Positions 1 to 8,078 of a stretch of DNA of 64,000 nucleotides are shown here, one piece after another. Origin of the DNA: Paraburkholderia sp. UYCP14C (GTDB lineage Bacteria > Pseudomonadota > Gammaproteobacteria > Burkholderiales > Burkholderiaceae). Location: assembly GCF_004197395.1 (NCBI RefSeq), contig NZ_SELS01000006.1, positions 186,001 through 250,000 on the forward strand, given 5' to 3'. Below the pieces are notes generated by a model, which worked only from the letters and a program-made list of their open reading frames with translations, did no database searches and was not told the DNA's origin. Each line of letters opens with the position of its first letter. The stretch's first letter is position 1. Position numbers and translations under genes: made by a program.

Positions 1-85
1 AGCCAGATCCTCATTGAACGGAAACCCGCCGGGATTGCAACGCCAGCGCAACCGCACCACCAGAATGATGCGCGTACGGAATGGC

Positions 86-916
86 TTAACCGACGGGATT
101 CAGGACGAAATCGTAATTCAACGTGTAACCGCCTTCTGGCTGCTTGACCCAGTCCGCAACCAACGTTTGTCTAACTCCAAACACTGCGTCGGAATCCAGA
201 TATTGGTCCCCGTTTCGGAATACATGCGTGACCAGCGTCTGATAATTTTTTGCCTTGATCATGAAATGAAGGTGAGCGGGACGCCACGGGTGTCGCGCGG
301 TAGCACGCAGCAAATCGCCCACCGGGCCATCGGCAGGAATTGGGTATGCGACAGCGACCACGGTACGAAACTCAAAACTACCGTCCGCCTGTGACCTGAG
401 CACGCCCCTCCCCTGGTGGGTCTCGAGGTTCGGGTACTGAACGTCGTAATTGCCCGTGGCGTCGGCCTGCCAGACTTCGAGCTCCGCGCCCGCAATCGGC
501 GCACCGTGCAGATCCTTCACGGTGCCTCGCACGAGGCAAGGCTCGCCAATGGCTCCATTGGCGATGTCAGCGCCATTTGCATACTCAGGCGCGCCCTCCA
601 CGTGGAATGGGCCAAACACGGTCGATTCCGTGCAACCTCGCGGCTTCCTGTTGTTCATCGCGACGGTCAGCATCGACAGTCCGAGCACGTCGCTCAACAG
701 GATGAACTCCTGGCGTTTGTCGTCACACTTTTGTCCTGTCTGAGTCAGAAATGAGATCCCCGCGCGCAACTCCGCTTCGGTCAGTTTGACGTCGCGGGCG
801 AAGTCGTGCAAATGCGTGATGAGGCTCGTGAGGATGAACTTCAAACGGGGATCCGGTGTACCGGCCAGGAGATCGAGTACTGCTTGTGTGACAGTTTGCT
901 CGTCAAGATTGCGCAT
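86..916 (-). CDS. Hydroxyquinol (or chlorohydroxyquinol) 1,2-dioxygenase
   Basis: Non-haem Fe(III) intradiol dioxygenase that cleaves the hydroxyquinol ring to maleylacetate in the cytoplasm. The N-terminal half (about residues 20-110) is the helical dimerisation domain of the catechol dioxygenase family. The C-terminal half is the beta-sandwich with visible iron ligands: Tyr in GNYDVQYP, Tyr in VVAVAYPIP, and the two His of RPAHLHFMI. It is the last gene of the eight-gene minus-strand operon and follows maleylacetate reductase, which uses its product; that pairing favours hydroxyquinol over catechol as substrate. I chose the ATG at 916, preceded by GGAG; in-frame ATGs at 928 and 940 are also possible. 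About 276 aa, close to the usual length. TcpC/HadC-type enzymes act on 6-chlorohydroxyquinol; the exact substrate is inferred. Confidence 0.88.
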   Translation of the reverse strand: MRNLDEQTVTQAVLDLLAGTPDPRLKFILTSLITHLHDFARDVKLTEAELRAGISFLTQTGQKCDDKRQEFILLSDVLGLSMLTVAMNNRKPRGCTESTVFGPFHVEGAPEYANGADIANGAIGEPCLVRGTVKDLHGAPIAGAELEVWQADATGNYDVQYPNLETHQGRGVLRSQADGSFEFRTVVAVAYPIPADGPVGDLLRATARHPWRPAHLHFMIKAKNYQTLVTHVFRNGDQYLDSDAVFGVRQTLVADWVKQPEGGYTLNYDFVLNPVG

Positions 917-1000
917 CTTTGACTCCATTGATCGTTGCATGTTTAACCGCTTTCAGGCGATAAGAATGATTCCTCACACCGCTTGCCGCGAATCGTCCAA

Positions 1001-2071
1001 TTACATTTTCGGTCGCACTCCGTCGTAGGCGTCCTGTAGCAATTGCCTTATCGCCAATTTTTCTAGTGCCCGAGGATTGGGATATTGATTCTGCAGCGCA
1101 ACCTCACATGCCTTGTCGAGATCCGACTCTTTCATTCCAATATCTTTCAGTGCCAACTGTGCGCCGCTCCTTTTCGCGAGGTCGAAAACGGCTTGGGGTG
1201 CGCTGGTGCCGTAAAGGGCACGAGCGATTCGCTCCATTGCACGCGAGGCGGCTTTCGCGTTATAGGCCAATGCGTGGGGCAAGATGATGGTATGCGTTTC
1301 CGCATGCGGCAGGTCGAAGCTACCGCCCAACGTATGGCAGAGCTTATGGTGCAGAGACATCGCCACCGCCCCTAGCACGGATCCACATAGCCATGCGCCA
1401 TAGAGTGCGTCGAATCTTGCTCGCCGTACGGTTGCATCGTCGGCATCCAATGTCAGTAAAGGCAGTGCTCGTCCAATGGCGGCGATGCCCTCGCTAGCCA
1501 TCAAATCCTTGATCGGATTGGCGTCCACCGCGTAAAGGCCTTCCGCCGCATGAGCAATCGCATTGATTGCGCTGCTGACGCTCATGGATACCGGCAACGA
1601 ATAGGTGAGTTCGGGATCGTAGATCACCGTCTTCGGTATCACACGGCTGTCGCGACCGGTCCTTTTCAACCCAGCCTGGGTTATGCCGTAGATCGGCGTC
1701 ATTTCAGAGCCGGCATAGGTCGTAGGGATAGCGAGGATCGGGAAGTCCGACTCCAGTGCGATGGCCTTTCCCAGTCCCGTCGTCGATCCACCACCGATTG
1801 CGATAGCACAGTCAGCGTCGAGACGGCGTGCTGTCTCGCGTGCTTCGCGGGCAATTTCGATAGGTACATGCATTGCCGCTTTCGCAAACACGCCCACCAC
1901 CCGCACGCCGAGAATCGCTGCGATCCGCTCGGCGTCCTCCCGTTGATCAGGTGTCGCGAGTATCAGGGCGCGACGCGCGCCAAGCAGATCAACTTCCGCT
2001 TCGAGCCGGCTCAAAGCCCCGACACCGAATACAACCCGCTGAGAATGGCTCGTATAAACGAATTCGTTCAT
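1001..2071 (-). CDS. Maleylacetate reductase
   Basis: Iron-type alcohol dehydrogenase family member, 356 aa, that reduces maleylacetate (and 2-chloromaleylacetate with dechlorination) to 3-oxoadipate with NAD(P)H. Visible features are the nucleotide-binding stretch AIGGGSTTGLGKAIAL (about residues 92-107), the PTTYAGSEMTPIYG segment typical of this subfamily, and the His-rich region LHHKLCHTLGG followed by HAETHTIILPHA that corresponds to the metal/active-site face. The start at 2071 has GGAGA eight bases upstream. It lies 17 bp after the FAD synthetase gene and 84 bp before the ring-cleavage dioxygenase, so it is cotranscribed with them. The TcpD/HadD-type role in chlorophenol breakdown is inferred from context. 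Confidence 0.9.
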   Translation of the reverse strand: MNEFVYTSHSQRVVFGVGALSRLEAEVDLLGARRALILATPDQREDAERIAAILGVRVVGVFAKAAMHVPIEIAREARETARRLDADCAIAIGGGSTTGLGKAIALESDFPILAIPTTYAGSEMTPIYGITQAGLKRTGRDSRVIPKTVIYDPELTYSLPVSMSVSSAINAIAHAAEGLYAVDANPIKDLMASEGIAAIGRALPLLTLDADDATVRRARFDALYGAWLCGSVLGAVAMSLHHKLCHTLGGSFDLPHAETHTIILPHALAYNAKAASRAMERIARALYGTSAPQAVFDLAKRSGAQLALKDIGMKESDLDKACEVALQNQYPNPRALEKLAIRQLLQDAYDGVRPKM

Positions 2072-2088
2072 GATAGTAGTTGTCTCCG

Positions 2089-2979
2089 TTACCTCAGATC
2101 GACTGTCGTGGCGATCGCAGCGCAGTTCGCAAACACCTTCGCTCTATCGAGGAATTGAACGGTCATTGCGTCACCGACTGCGATCTCTGTGGTTCCGTCG
2201 ACAAGCACGCGAACGGCGTGGCCGTCGCGTTCCGGCTGTTGCTCCCGAACTTGCAGGATGGCGCCGATCGATGGCGTTACGACGTCCCGCTTTTTTACCG
2301 TTCCCGCGTAGTCTCCCGCTGGGGGTAAACACATATCGGCAGGCACGGTGACGTCTATTGCACGCCAGGGAGTTTTCATCAAGCCGTATACCGTTCCAGA
2401 TAATTCGTGCGGACGAGACAGCATTGCATTTGCAGCGACAATATCGCCCCGCTGAATCAACCGCCTCGTCTCGCTCGACGAACAATGCGCTCCACTCGCA
2501 ATACTCGCATTCCGTTGCAGCGGCACGGGAAAGACATCGAACCCCAGCCGGGCACCGAGCTTTCCCAAATAATCTGTATCCCCCTGCCGACCTCTGCCAC
2601 AGGTAAAATTCTCGCCGACGACAAGTGAGCGCATGCCCAGCATTCTCACCAGGGTTTGCTCCACGAATTCGTCTGCCGATTCCTCACTTCGCGTCCGGTC
2701 GAATCTTAGAACCACGCAATAGTCAACACGGCCAGTTGACGCCAAAAGCGACATGCGACCTTCGAGCGTCGACAAAAACGCAGGACAGGAGGCAGGACGC
2801 AATGTGGCAAGCGGATGAGGATCGAATGTGACCACGACGGTGGGAAGTTGCGAGGCCAATCCTCGTTCTCGTAACTTCCCCAGCACATGTCGATGTCCAT
2901 GGTGAACGCCGTCGAACATTCCGACCGACACCACCGACGTGGATAGTCTGAATGCGCCTGGATCGGAGATGACTATCAT
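2089..2979 (-). CDS. RibF-like FAD synthetase (FMN adenylyltransferase), riboflavin kinase motif absent
   Basis: The first ~180 residues match bacterial bifunctional RibF: GMFDGVHHGH nucleotide-binding motif, TFDPHP, VGENFTCGRGRQGD and the SSSETRRLIQRGD segment of the adenylyltransferase half. The C-terminal ~110 residues occupy the place of the riboflavin kinase domain, but the signature GR-x-LG-(F/Y)-PTAN cannot be found; the equivalent stretch reads GTVYGLMKTPWRAIDVTVPA. I infer an enzyme that makes FAD from FMN but does not phosphorylate riboflavin. The context is an FADH2-dependent monooxygenase, its flavin reductase and a flavoprotein nitroreductase in the same operon, so a local FAD supply role is reasonable. 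Start at 2979 follows GGGAG. A housekeeping ribF should exist elsewhere in the genome. 296 aa. Confidence 0.82.
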   Translation of the reverse strand: MIVISDPGAFRLSTSVVSVGMFDGVHHGHRHVLGKLRERGLASQLPTVVVTFDPHPLATLRPASCPAFLSTLEGRMSLLASTGRVDYCVVLRFDRTRSEESADEFVEQTLVRMLGMRSLVVGENFTCGRGRQGDTDYLGKLGARLGFDVFPVPLQRNASIASGAHCSSSETRRLIQRGDIVAANAMLSRPHELSGTVYGLMKTPWRAIDVTVPADMCLPPAGDYAGTVKKRDVVTPSIGAILQVREQQPERDGHAVRVLVDGTTEIAVGDAMTVQFLDRAKVFANCAAIATTVDLR

Positions 2980-3010
2980 GGAAGACTCCCGTAACCCATT
3001 CAAGCGTGAA

Positions 3011-3601
3011 TCAAATCAGCCGGCACGCCTCTTCAAAAGAGAGCCGCGGGCTGCGAGGAAAGACCCGGGAGGGATCTCCGCGCCCGAGGCCGCAAATGAA
3101 GTTCGATTTGATCGACGTCCCGGCGAACACTGCGGCATCGACCTTCGCATTGTCGAAACCCGACATCGGCCCGCAGTCGAGACCGACGGCGCGTGCCGCC
3201 GCGATCAGATAGCCGCCCTGCAGCGTCCCATTGCGGAAAGCCGTTGTTTCGGCGAATCCGGCCTTGGCCTCGCCTTCAAACCACGTTTTTACCGTTGGAT
3301 TGTGCGGAAAGAGTCGCGGCAGATCGTCATAGAAACGAGTGTCATAGCCGACCACCGCCAGCACCGGCGCCGTCATACTCTTCTCGACATTTCCCGGGCT
3401 GAGCGCCTCTTTCAGCTTTGCCTTAGCGGCTTCGCTACGCACGAACACGATCCGCGCCGGTGAACAATTGACAGACGTGGGACCCCACTTCATCAAGTCG
3501 TACACCTGCTTCAACTGCTCGTCGGACACGGGCTCCGCAAGCCATCCGTTCTGGCTACGTCCCTTGCGGAAAACGCGATCCAGGAAGTCTTCATCCACCA
3601 T
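3011..3601 (-). CDS. Nitroreductase-family quinone reductase (TcpB/RutE-like)
   Basis: FMN-dependent nitroreductase-fold protein, 196 aa, of the group that includes RutE (malonic semialdehyde reductase) and TcpB/HadB. The flavin-binding pieces are visible: [17 protein letters not shown] near residues 34-50 and the GLGRGDP segment near the C-terminus. In trichlorophenol pathways the partner protein reduces the quinone released by the FADH2-dependent monooxygenase, protecting the cell and returning it to hydroxyquinol. The monooxygenase gene lies 100 bp upstream, which supports that role over pyrimidine catabolism; no other rut genes are present. Start at 3601 is set by GAAGGTGA just upstream. 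The exact substrate is inferred. Confidence 0.8.
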   Translation of the reverse strand: MVDEDFLDRVFRKGRSQNGWLAEPVSDEQLKQVYDLMKWGPTSVNCSPARIVFVRSEAAKAKLKEALSPGNVEKSMTAPVLAVVGYDTRFYDDLPRLFPHNPTVKTWFEGEAKAGFAETTAFRNGTLQGGYLIAAARAVGLDCGPMSGFDNAKVDAAVFAGTSIKSNFICGLGRGDPSRVFPRSPRLSFEEACRLI

Positions 3602-3701
3602 GGTTCTGTCACCTTCTATCAGAGAAACGGTACCGTGCCCGACGCACGGTACTCGCATTGCATGCCGTTCTTATCACCGGTGAAACCGGGTTGACCGCGC
3701 T

Positions 3702-5255
3702 TCAGATGGCCATGGTGCCGCTGAGTGCCAGCGATTCCTGGTGCCGTGCCGAATCAAGCGCCTTGGCGTAGTCTGCTGTCGCTTTGTAGTCGCTGTTGTC
3801 ATCGGCCTCGGACTCGATTCCGCAAACGCGGCGAGCGAGCTTTGCGTATGGGCCCGAACCCGAGAATTCCGCGCGCTGCATCGTCAGCGTGCGAATTGCT
3901 TGCAGCGGCGTGCCGTTGAAATTCTCGAAAACGAACAGACGGCTGCCCCAATCGGTCAGGAACAGGTCGCGAATGACGCGACCGATTTTGAGGCGGTCAT
4001 GCGGTTTGCCGACGGGGCCGCTGTTCAGGCGTTCAAACCACGGATTCAGCGTCGCATCGTTCCATTGCTTTTCGCTCGCGAATATCAGCGCACTTCGTCC
4101 GGACAGGTCGACCAGTTCGTAGATCATTTCCGAGAAGTTCTCGAGATACAGTGCGCGGCCAAAGTCGTAGACAAGAATATTCGGCTTATAGTGGCCGCCA
4201 GGCGTGTGAAAACCCAGTTCTTCCGCCGCGATGACGTGCGCCAGCATCGCCTGATGGAAACCAATGAGCTTCGCTACGCGAGTCATCACGGCTGGGATCT
4301 TGCTGGTCCCGATATGCTCGGTGATCAGCACCGCAAGGCCGGCCATCAGCTCCGCGCGCACCATCTGGCGAACCAGCGCATGGTAATGGAGCCAGTCAAA
4401 AACGCGTTGCGGATAGAGCTTCGCATGTTCTGGATTGCCGATGTGAAACACGTGCGACCACGGAATGAACACGTTCTCGAAGAGTGTCATTCCGTCGAGT
4501 TCATCGCCCTGTGAGGCCAGCGGATGTTCGATCGAATCTTCCTTCGCCACGCCTTCGCGACAGACAATCGTCACCCCCTTCGCGTTGACCGGAGTTGCCG
4601 CGAAGATAACCTGCTCACCCGGAATTCCGGGCCGGAAGAAAACGCCGATGTGAATCCAGTCGGCAAACGCGACACCGGTACCAATCGCCTTGATACCATT
4701 GACAACGATGCCCTTCTCGTTCTTTTCGACGATACGAAGACCCGGCGAGCGCGCCTGCGCATCCGGATTCGACCGGTCCATTTGCGGATCGACGAATTGC
4801 GGTGCGCAATTGAAATCGTTGTCTTTTGCGAAGTTCACGAATTTGACGATATTTTTCGCCTTGATGTAACCTTCCGCACCGATCGATTGAGTCTCCCAGG
4901 GCACGGGATCATCGAGGTAAGTCTGCAGCACGTAGTTATTCACGTCCGGACTACGGGGAAACGAGGCGCCGGCCATTTCGCGCATCACCGTTTCGTGATA
5001 CTTCCTCTTACGCCGGAGTTGGTCCTTGTTGTGATGTCCGTACCATTGCATTGAACGCCGCCTTCCGTTCTCGTCGACATAGGTCAGGACGTCCTGCAGA
5101 TCCGGACGGTGATGCAAATCGTAGAAATCTGCGTGGCGCTGCGCATAGTCACGCGTTTTCGGGTGCGTGGCGACGTTATCGATCTTTTCGTTTCCCACCC
5201 AGACTTGACGCCCGTCGTTCAGGGATTCGAGATATTGGCGACCGGTTCGGATCAT
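3702..5255 (-). CDS. FADH2-dependent halo/nitrophenol monooxygenase (HadA/TcpA type)
   Basis: HpaB-family oxygenase of 517 aa that uses freely diffusing FADH2 and O2 to hydroxylate a phenol at the para (and, in TcpA, ortho) position with loss of chloride or nitrite. The N-terminal domain starts MIRTGRQYLESLND, as in 4-hydroxyphenylacetate 3-hydroxylase relatives. The central flavin-binding barrel includes VNGIKAIGTGVAFADWIHIG, and the C-terminal helical domain covers about residues 290-480. The length equals my recollection of the 2,4,6-trichlorophenol enzymes TcpA and HadA. The start at 5255 has AAGGAA upstream; an upstream in-frame ATG would add 33 residues and overlap the flavin reductase gene. 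Flavin reductase precedes it by 38 bp. Substrate could be 2,4,6-trichlorophenol, another halophenol or a nitrophenol; sequence alone does not decide. Confidence 0.87.
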   Translation of the reverse strand: MIRTGRQYLESLNDGRQVWVGNEKIDNVATHPKTRDYAQRHADFYDLHHRPDLQDVLTYVDENGRRRSMQWYGHHNKDQLRRKRKYHETVMREMAGASFPRSPDVNNYVLQTYLDDPVPWETQSIGAEGYIKAKNIVKFVNFAKDNDFNCAPQFVDPQMDRSNPDAQARSPGLRIVEKNEKGIVVNGIKAIGTGVAFADWIHIGVFFRPGIPGEQVIFAATPVNAKGVTIVCREGVAKEDSIEHPLASQGDELDGMTLFENVFIPWSHVFHIGNPEHAKLYPQRVFDWLHYHALVRQMVRAELMAGLAVLITEHIGTSKIPAVMTRVAKLIGFHQAMLAHVIAAEELGFHTPGGHYKPNILVYDFGRALYLENFSEMIYELVDLSGRSALIFASEKQWNDATLNPWFERLNSGPVGKPHDRLKIGRVIRDLFLTDWGSRLFVFENFNGTPLQAIRTLTMQRAEFSGSGPYAKLARRVCGIESEADDNSDYKATADYAKALDSARHQESLALSGTMAI

Positions 5256-5293
5256 GAGTATTCCTTTGCGTTTAAAATTGAAAAGACCGCTGG

Positions 5294-5875
5294 TTAACAC
5301 ATTGCGGGTTGAGTCGTCACATAGGCGCGCTGATAGTAAGCCAGCGGATTGCACTCGTCCGATTTAGTGGTTGCGATGACGCGGGCGAACAGAAGACTAT
5401 GCGTGCCAACCTCGATCGCATCGACCAGATGACAGTCGAGCGTCATCAGTGCTTGCTTGCAATATGGTGCGCCGCTTGCGAGCGTTCCCCACTCGCTGCC
5501 GTCAAACCGTTGTTGCATCGACAGTGCACCGACTCCGGCAAAAAGCTGGGATAGTTCGCTCTGTTCAGCACCTAGCCAATTGACGGTGAGTACTCCATTC
5601 GCCTTGATGACGCCATTGGCGAAGCTCTTCCGGTTTACGCATGCCAGCACAGTCGGAGGCGTGTCGCATACTGAACAGACCGCGGAGCAGGTAACGCCAG
5701 CTTTACCATTGGGGCCATCGGTGGCCAGAATCGTCACAGGTGTGATCGCTCTGGAAAGTGCCTCCCTGAAGTCGGTCGCGCTCACGTCCGCAGCCGCCGT
5801 GGCCGGCAGGTTTCGCAGCAGCGTGGCAATTGCCGAGTGCGATGCCAACTCTCGTCTCTTCTGTGTGTTAGGCAT
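5294..5875 (-). CDS. NAD(P)H:flavin oxidoreductase partner of the phenol monooxygenase (HadX/TcpX/HpaC type)
   Basis: Flavin reductase domain protein, 193 aa. After a ~30-residue N-terminal extension it has the family core: FREALSRAITPVTILAT, the TCSAVCSVCDTPPTVLACV flavin-binding stretch, NGVLTVNWLG and the late CHLVDAIEVGTHSLLFARV strand. It supplies FADH2 to the HpaB-type monooxygenase encoded 38 bp downstream; the order reductase-then-oxygenase matches two-component phenol monooxygenases. I placed the start at 5875 (MPNTQKRREL); an ATG 15 bp further upstream is possible. Cytoplasmic. Confidence 0.85.
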   Translation of the reverse strand: MPNTQKRRELASHSAIATLLRNLPATAAADVSATDFREALSRAITPVTILATDGPNGKAGVTCSAVCSVCDTPPTVLACVNRKSFANGVIKANGVLTVNWLGAEQSELSQLFAGVGALSMQQRFDGSEWGTLASGAPYCKQALMTLDCHLVDAIEVGTHSLLFARVIATTKSDECNPLAYYQRAYVTTQPAMC

Positions 5876-6021
5876 GACGCGTGTCTCCAAATCGAATGTT
5901 ATTGGGGCTGCGATTCCAGACTTTCATGGAGTGGATTGCGCCTCAAAAACCGGGAAGCGAAGAGATGCGACTCGGTACTGCTCGCCTATTCCAACCCGTC
6001 CCGGTCTACTTCATGACACGA

Positions 6022-6894
6022 TTACAAAGTCGCGAGGTACATCTCGTGGGCACTCCCCGCAGCGACCCCGAGTTCAGCGGCGACGGCGGCCACCCCTTCT
6101 TTGGCGACCTTCAGGTCAACGCGTCCGTCTGAGGTGAAGTGCTGGCGAATGTACCGCTCGTAGTGCCGCTCCGCTTCCGTGTGGGTCAGTCGGCCCAACA
6201 TCGAAGAGATGTGTTCGACTGCGAGGCTGGGTTGTTCGGCGATCGTTTTCAGGGAACGCTTGTAGGCACGTACAAGCGCCTGCAGCGCTGGGTCGTCGAG
6301 TGCGATGCGCGAGGGATCCACCGCCAGCCCCACGGTGGGTATCTGGAAGTGATCGCCAACCCATGCAAGTACAGAGAAACCCTCTTCGCCGGCGATCTGT
6401 TCAGCCGATAACGTGCTACCCACGTAAGCAGCGTCGATCGATCCGTTGCGCAGGCGTCGCAGATCCATCTGGTAGTCGCCGGGGATTCGTTCCACACACT
6501 CGACGTCGCGATCGGGATCCAATCCGTGCTTGCGCAGCACGATCCGCGCGAAGACGCCCGGAGCGGTTCGCGCCCCGTGCACCGCCAGTCGACGGCCACG
6601 TAGGTCTTCCATCGACTTCACGCCGTTAGCGCCGACGAACCAGAAGAGCGGTCGGTGCGTGTTGACGCTCAGAGCTGTCCATTGGATACCATCGGTCATT
6701 CGTGACAACAGCGCGCGGCCAAGACCGATCGTTGCACCGGCACGCACACGTTCGGTTTTCCAAACGGCGCCGTCACGCAGCGCAACGTGAACGCCTTCAT
6801 CTTCGAAATATCCCTCCTGATCGGCGACATGCGCGATCAGTTCTTCGTGAATCCCAGCGCCGACATAAGTCAGATCGATTGAGAGCTTTGCCAA
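6022..6894 (-). CDS. NMT1/THI5-fold (periplasmic-binding-fold) protein without signal peptide
   Basis: 290 aa. Internal features match the ABC substrate-binding/NMT1-THI5 fold: HVADQEGYFEDEGVHVAL near residue 23, SMEDLRGRRLAVHGARTAPG near residue 95, LRRLRNGSIDAAYVG near residue 145. The N-terminus begins directly with the first beta strand (MAKLSIDLTYVG), with no signal peptide or lipobox, so the protein is probably cytoplasmic. Proteins of this fold without export signals include enzymes such as the desulfinase DszB and phthalate-type decarboxylases, so a catalytic role in the phenol pathway is possible; a transport role is less likely because no ABC permease or ATPase lies in the operon. 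It sits between the SDR and flavin reductase genes in the operon. Function unknown. Confidence 0.65.
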   Translation of the reverse strand: MAKLSIDLTYVGAGIHEELIAHVADQEGYFEDEGVHVALRDGAVWKTERVRAGATIGLGRALLSRMTDGIQWTALSVNTHRPLFWFVGANGVKSMEDLRGRRLAVHGARTAPGVFARIVLRKHGLDPDRDVECVERIPGDYQMDLRRLRNGSIDAAYVGSTLSAEQIAGEEGFSVLAWVGDHFQIPTVGLAVDPSRIALDDPALQALVRAYKRSLKTIAEQPSLAVEHISSMLGRLTHTEAERHYERYIRQHFTSDGRVDLKVAKEGVAAVAAELGVAAGSAHEMYLATL

Positions 6895-6974
6895 TTTAAA
6901 CTCCTGTCAGGACAATCAGACGGATTTGAAACGGTGCTTCGCTGAGTCGTGGATTTGATCCGGACGCTCGTCGT

Positions 6975-7715
6975 TCACTCCATTCCAAAACCGCCGCTTA
7001 CGGGAAGGTAGTGCCCAGTGGTGAAGCCTGATGCGTCACTTGCCAGGTAGACCACTGTATTGGCCACTTCAGTGGGGCGCGCAAGCCGGCCCATGGGTAT
7101 CGATGCGGCGATTGTCTTCAGACGTTCCGGGGAAATCAGACCCGCCGAGGTCGCGCCTTCCACTGTGGTCGGCGCAACGAGGTTGGCGGTGATTCCGTGC
7201 GACGCCAATTCGAGAGCGACATAGCGCACGAACTGGTCGAGGGCCGCCTTGGCAGTGCCCAGCGTGATCATTCCGCCACGCGGTCGGCGCGACAGCAGGG
7301 CACTCAGATAGATCAGCCGCCCATGTCCACGAGACATCATGCCCGGCACAACGGCCTTGGTTACGAGAAAGGCGGCACGCAGTTCAGTGTCCAACTTGCC
7401 ACCGAGCTGTTCCCAGCTAAGGTCGGCGAACGACGTGACGTCGTACGGTGTGAGCGCGTTGTGTACAAGAACGTCGACTCCGCCCCAGCGCTCACTGATC
7501 CGCTGGAGCATGTCGGAGACATCGTCGGGTCTGGTTACGTCGGCTTTAATCGCCATCGCTTCTCCGCCGCCGGCAGCGATCGCAGCCACGACATCATCGG
7601 CCTGCGGCGCGCTATTGCGATGGTTGACGACGACTTTGTAGCCTTGCTGTGCCAAAGCGGTCGCAATAGCTGCGCCGATACCGCGGCTTGCCCCGGTGAT
7701 TAGTGCGACAGCCAT
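6975..7715 (-). CDS. Short-chain dehydrogenase/reductase-like protein lacking the catalytic Tyr
   Basis: 246 aa Rossmann-fold SDR with TGASRGIGAAIA at residues 7-18 for NAD(P) binding, the HNA variant of the NNAG motif (VLVHNALT), and an active-site Ser in IYLSALLS. The usual YxxxK reads L-G-T-A-K, so the catalytic Tyr is replaced by Leu (codon CTG). The C-terminal VNTVV(Y)L and SGGFG pattern is normal for the family. It is the first gene of the operon, 80 bp before the NMT1-fold gene, with an AGGTGA-type ribosome site. The role is unclear: possibly an SDR with altered chemistry or a non-catalytic one. I infer no specific substrate. Confidence 0.75.
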   Translation of the reverse strand: MAVALITGASRGIGAAIATALAQQGYKVVVNHRNSAPQADDVVAAIAAGGGEAMAIKADVTRPDDVSDMLQRISERWGGVDVLVHNALTPYDVTSFADLSWEQLGGKLDTELRAAFLVTKAVVPGMMSRGHGRLIYLSALLSRRPRGGMITLGTAKAALDQFVRYVALELASHGITANLVAPTTVEGATSAGLISPERLKTIAASIPMGRLARPTEVANTVVYLASDASGFTTGHYLPVSGGFGME

Positions 7716-8078
7716 GAGATCACCTCCGTTTCAAGACTGATTGGATATTCATTGCTGGAGCACGTGCATGGCTCCCCGTGAAGAAAATATGTTACGAACA
7801 TGAGTGAAACGACTCCTCTCTCTGGTCAGTAATGATGCGTCGCCCAACAACTCAGTATTCCGAAAGTACAGACACTTATTTCACTCACTGCATCGCAAGT
7901 TCATTACGTGCCTCTCTGTTATCTACAGTACCTCGTTCGGATTTCCAGCTCTACGGGCGCGGCGTCATAGACACTATTCCGTAGCAGAATGCGGCTTGCG
8001 TTGCTCGTCAGGGTTCGATGATTGGCGGGATGATTCGATTGCGAATACGACGTACCGCGTGCCCTCGACCAGATATCG
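7716..8078 (+). other. Intergenic region upstream of the phenol operon
   Basis: No gene seen. It lies between the start of the minus-strand operon (7715) and the end of the outer-membrane protein gene (8079). It holds one copy of a 43-bp repeat with an IclR-like palindrome (7948-7990) and is the likely promoter region of the operon. The stretch 7716-7940 is visibly AT-richer than the flanking genes. Confidence 0.6.
7948..7990 (-). repeat. Repeat copy 1 with IclR-like operator
   Basis: Shares gctcta-N4-cgcg-R-cgtcatagacactattcc with the copy at 9548-9590 and ends in the imperfect palindrome ATTCC-GTAGC-AGAAT (7976-7990). ATTCCG-N5-CGGAAT-like palindromes are typical binding sites of IclR-family regulators of aromatic catabolism. 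It lies 261 bp upstream of the first gene of the minus-strand operon. No iclR gene is in the window. Confidence 0.5.
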
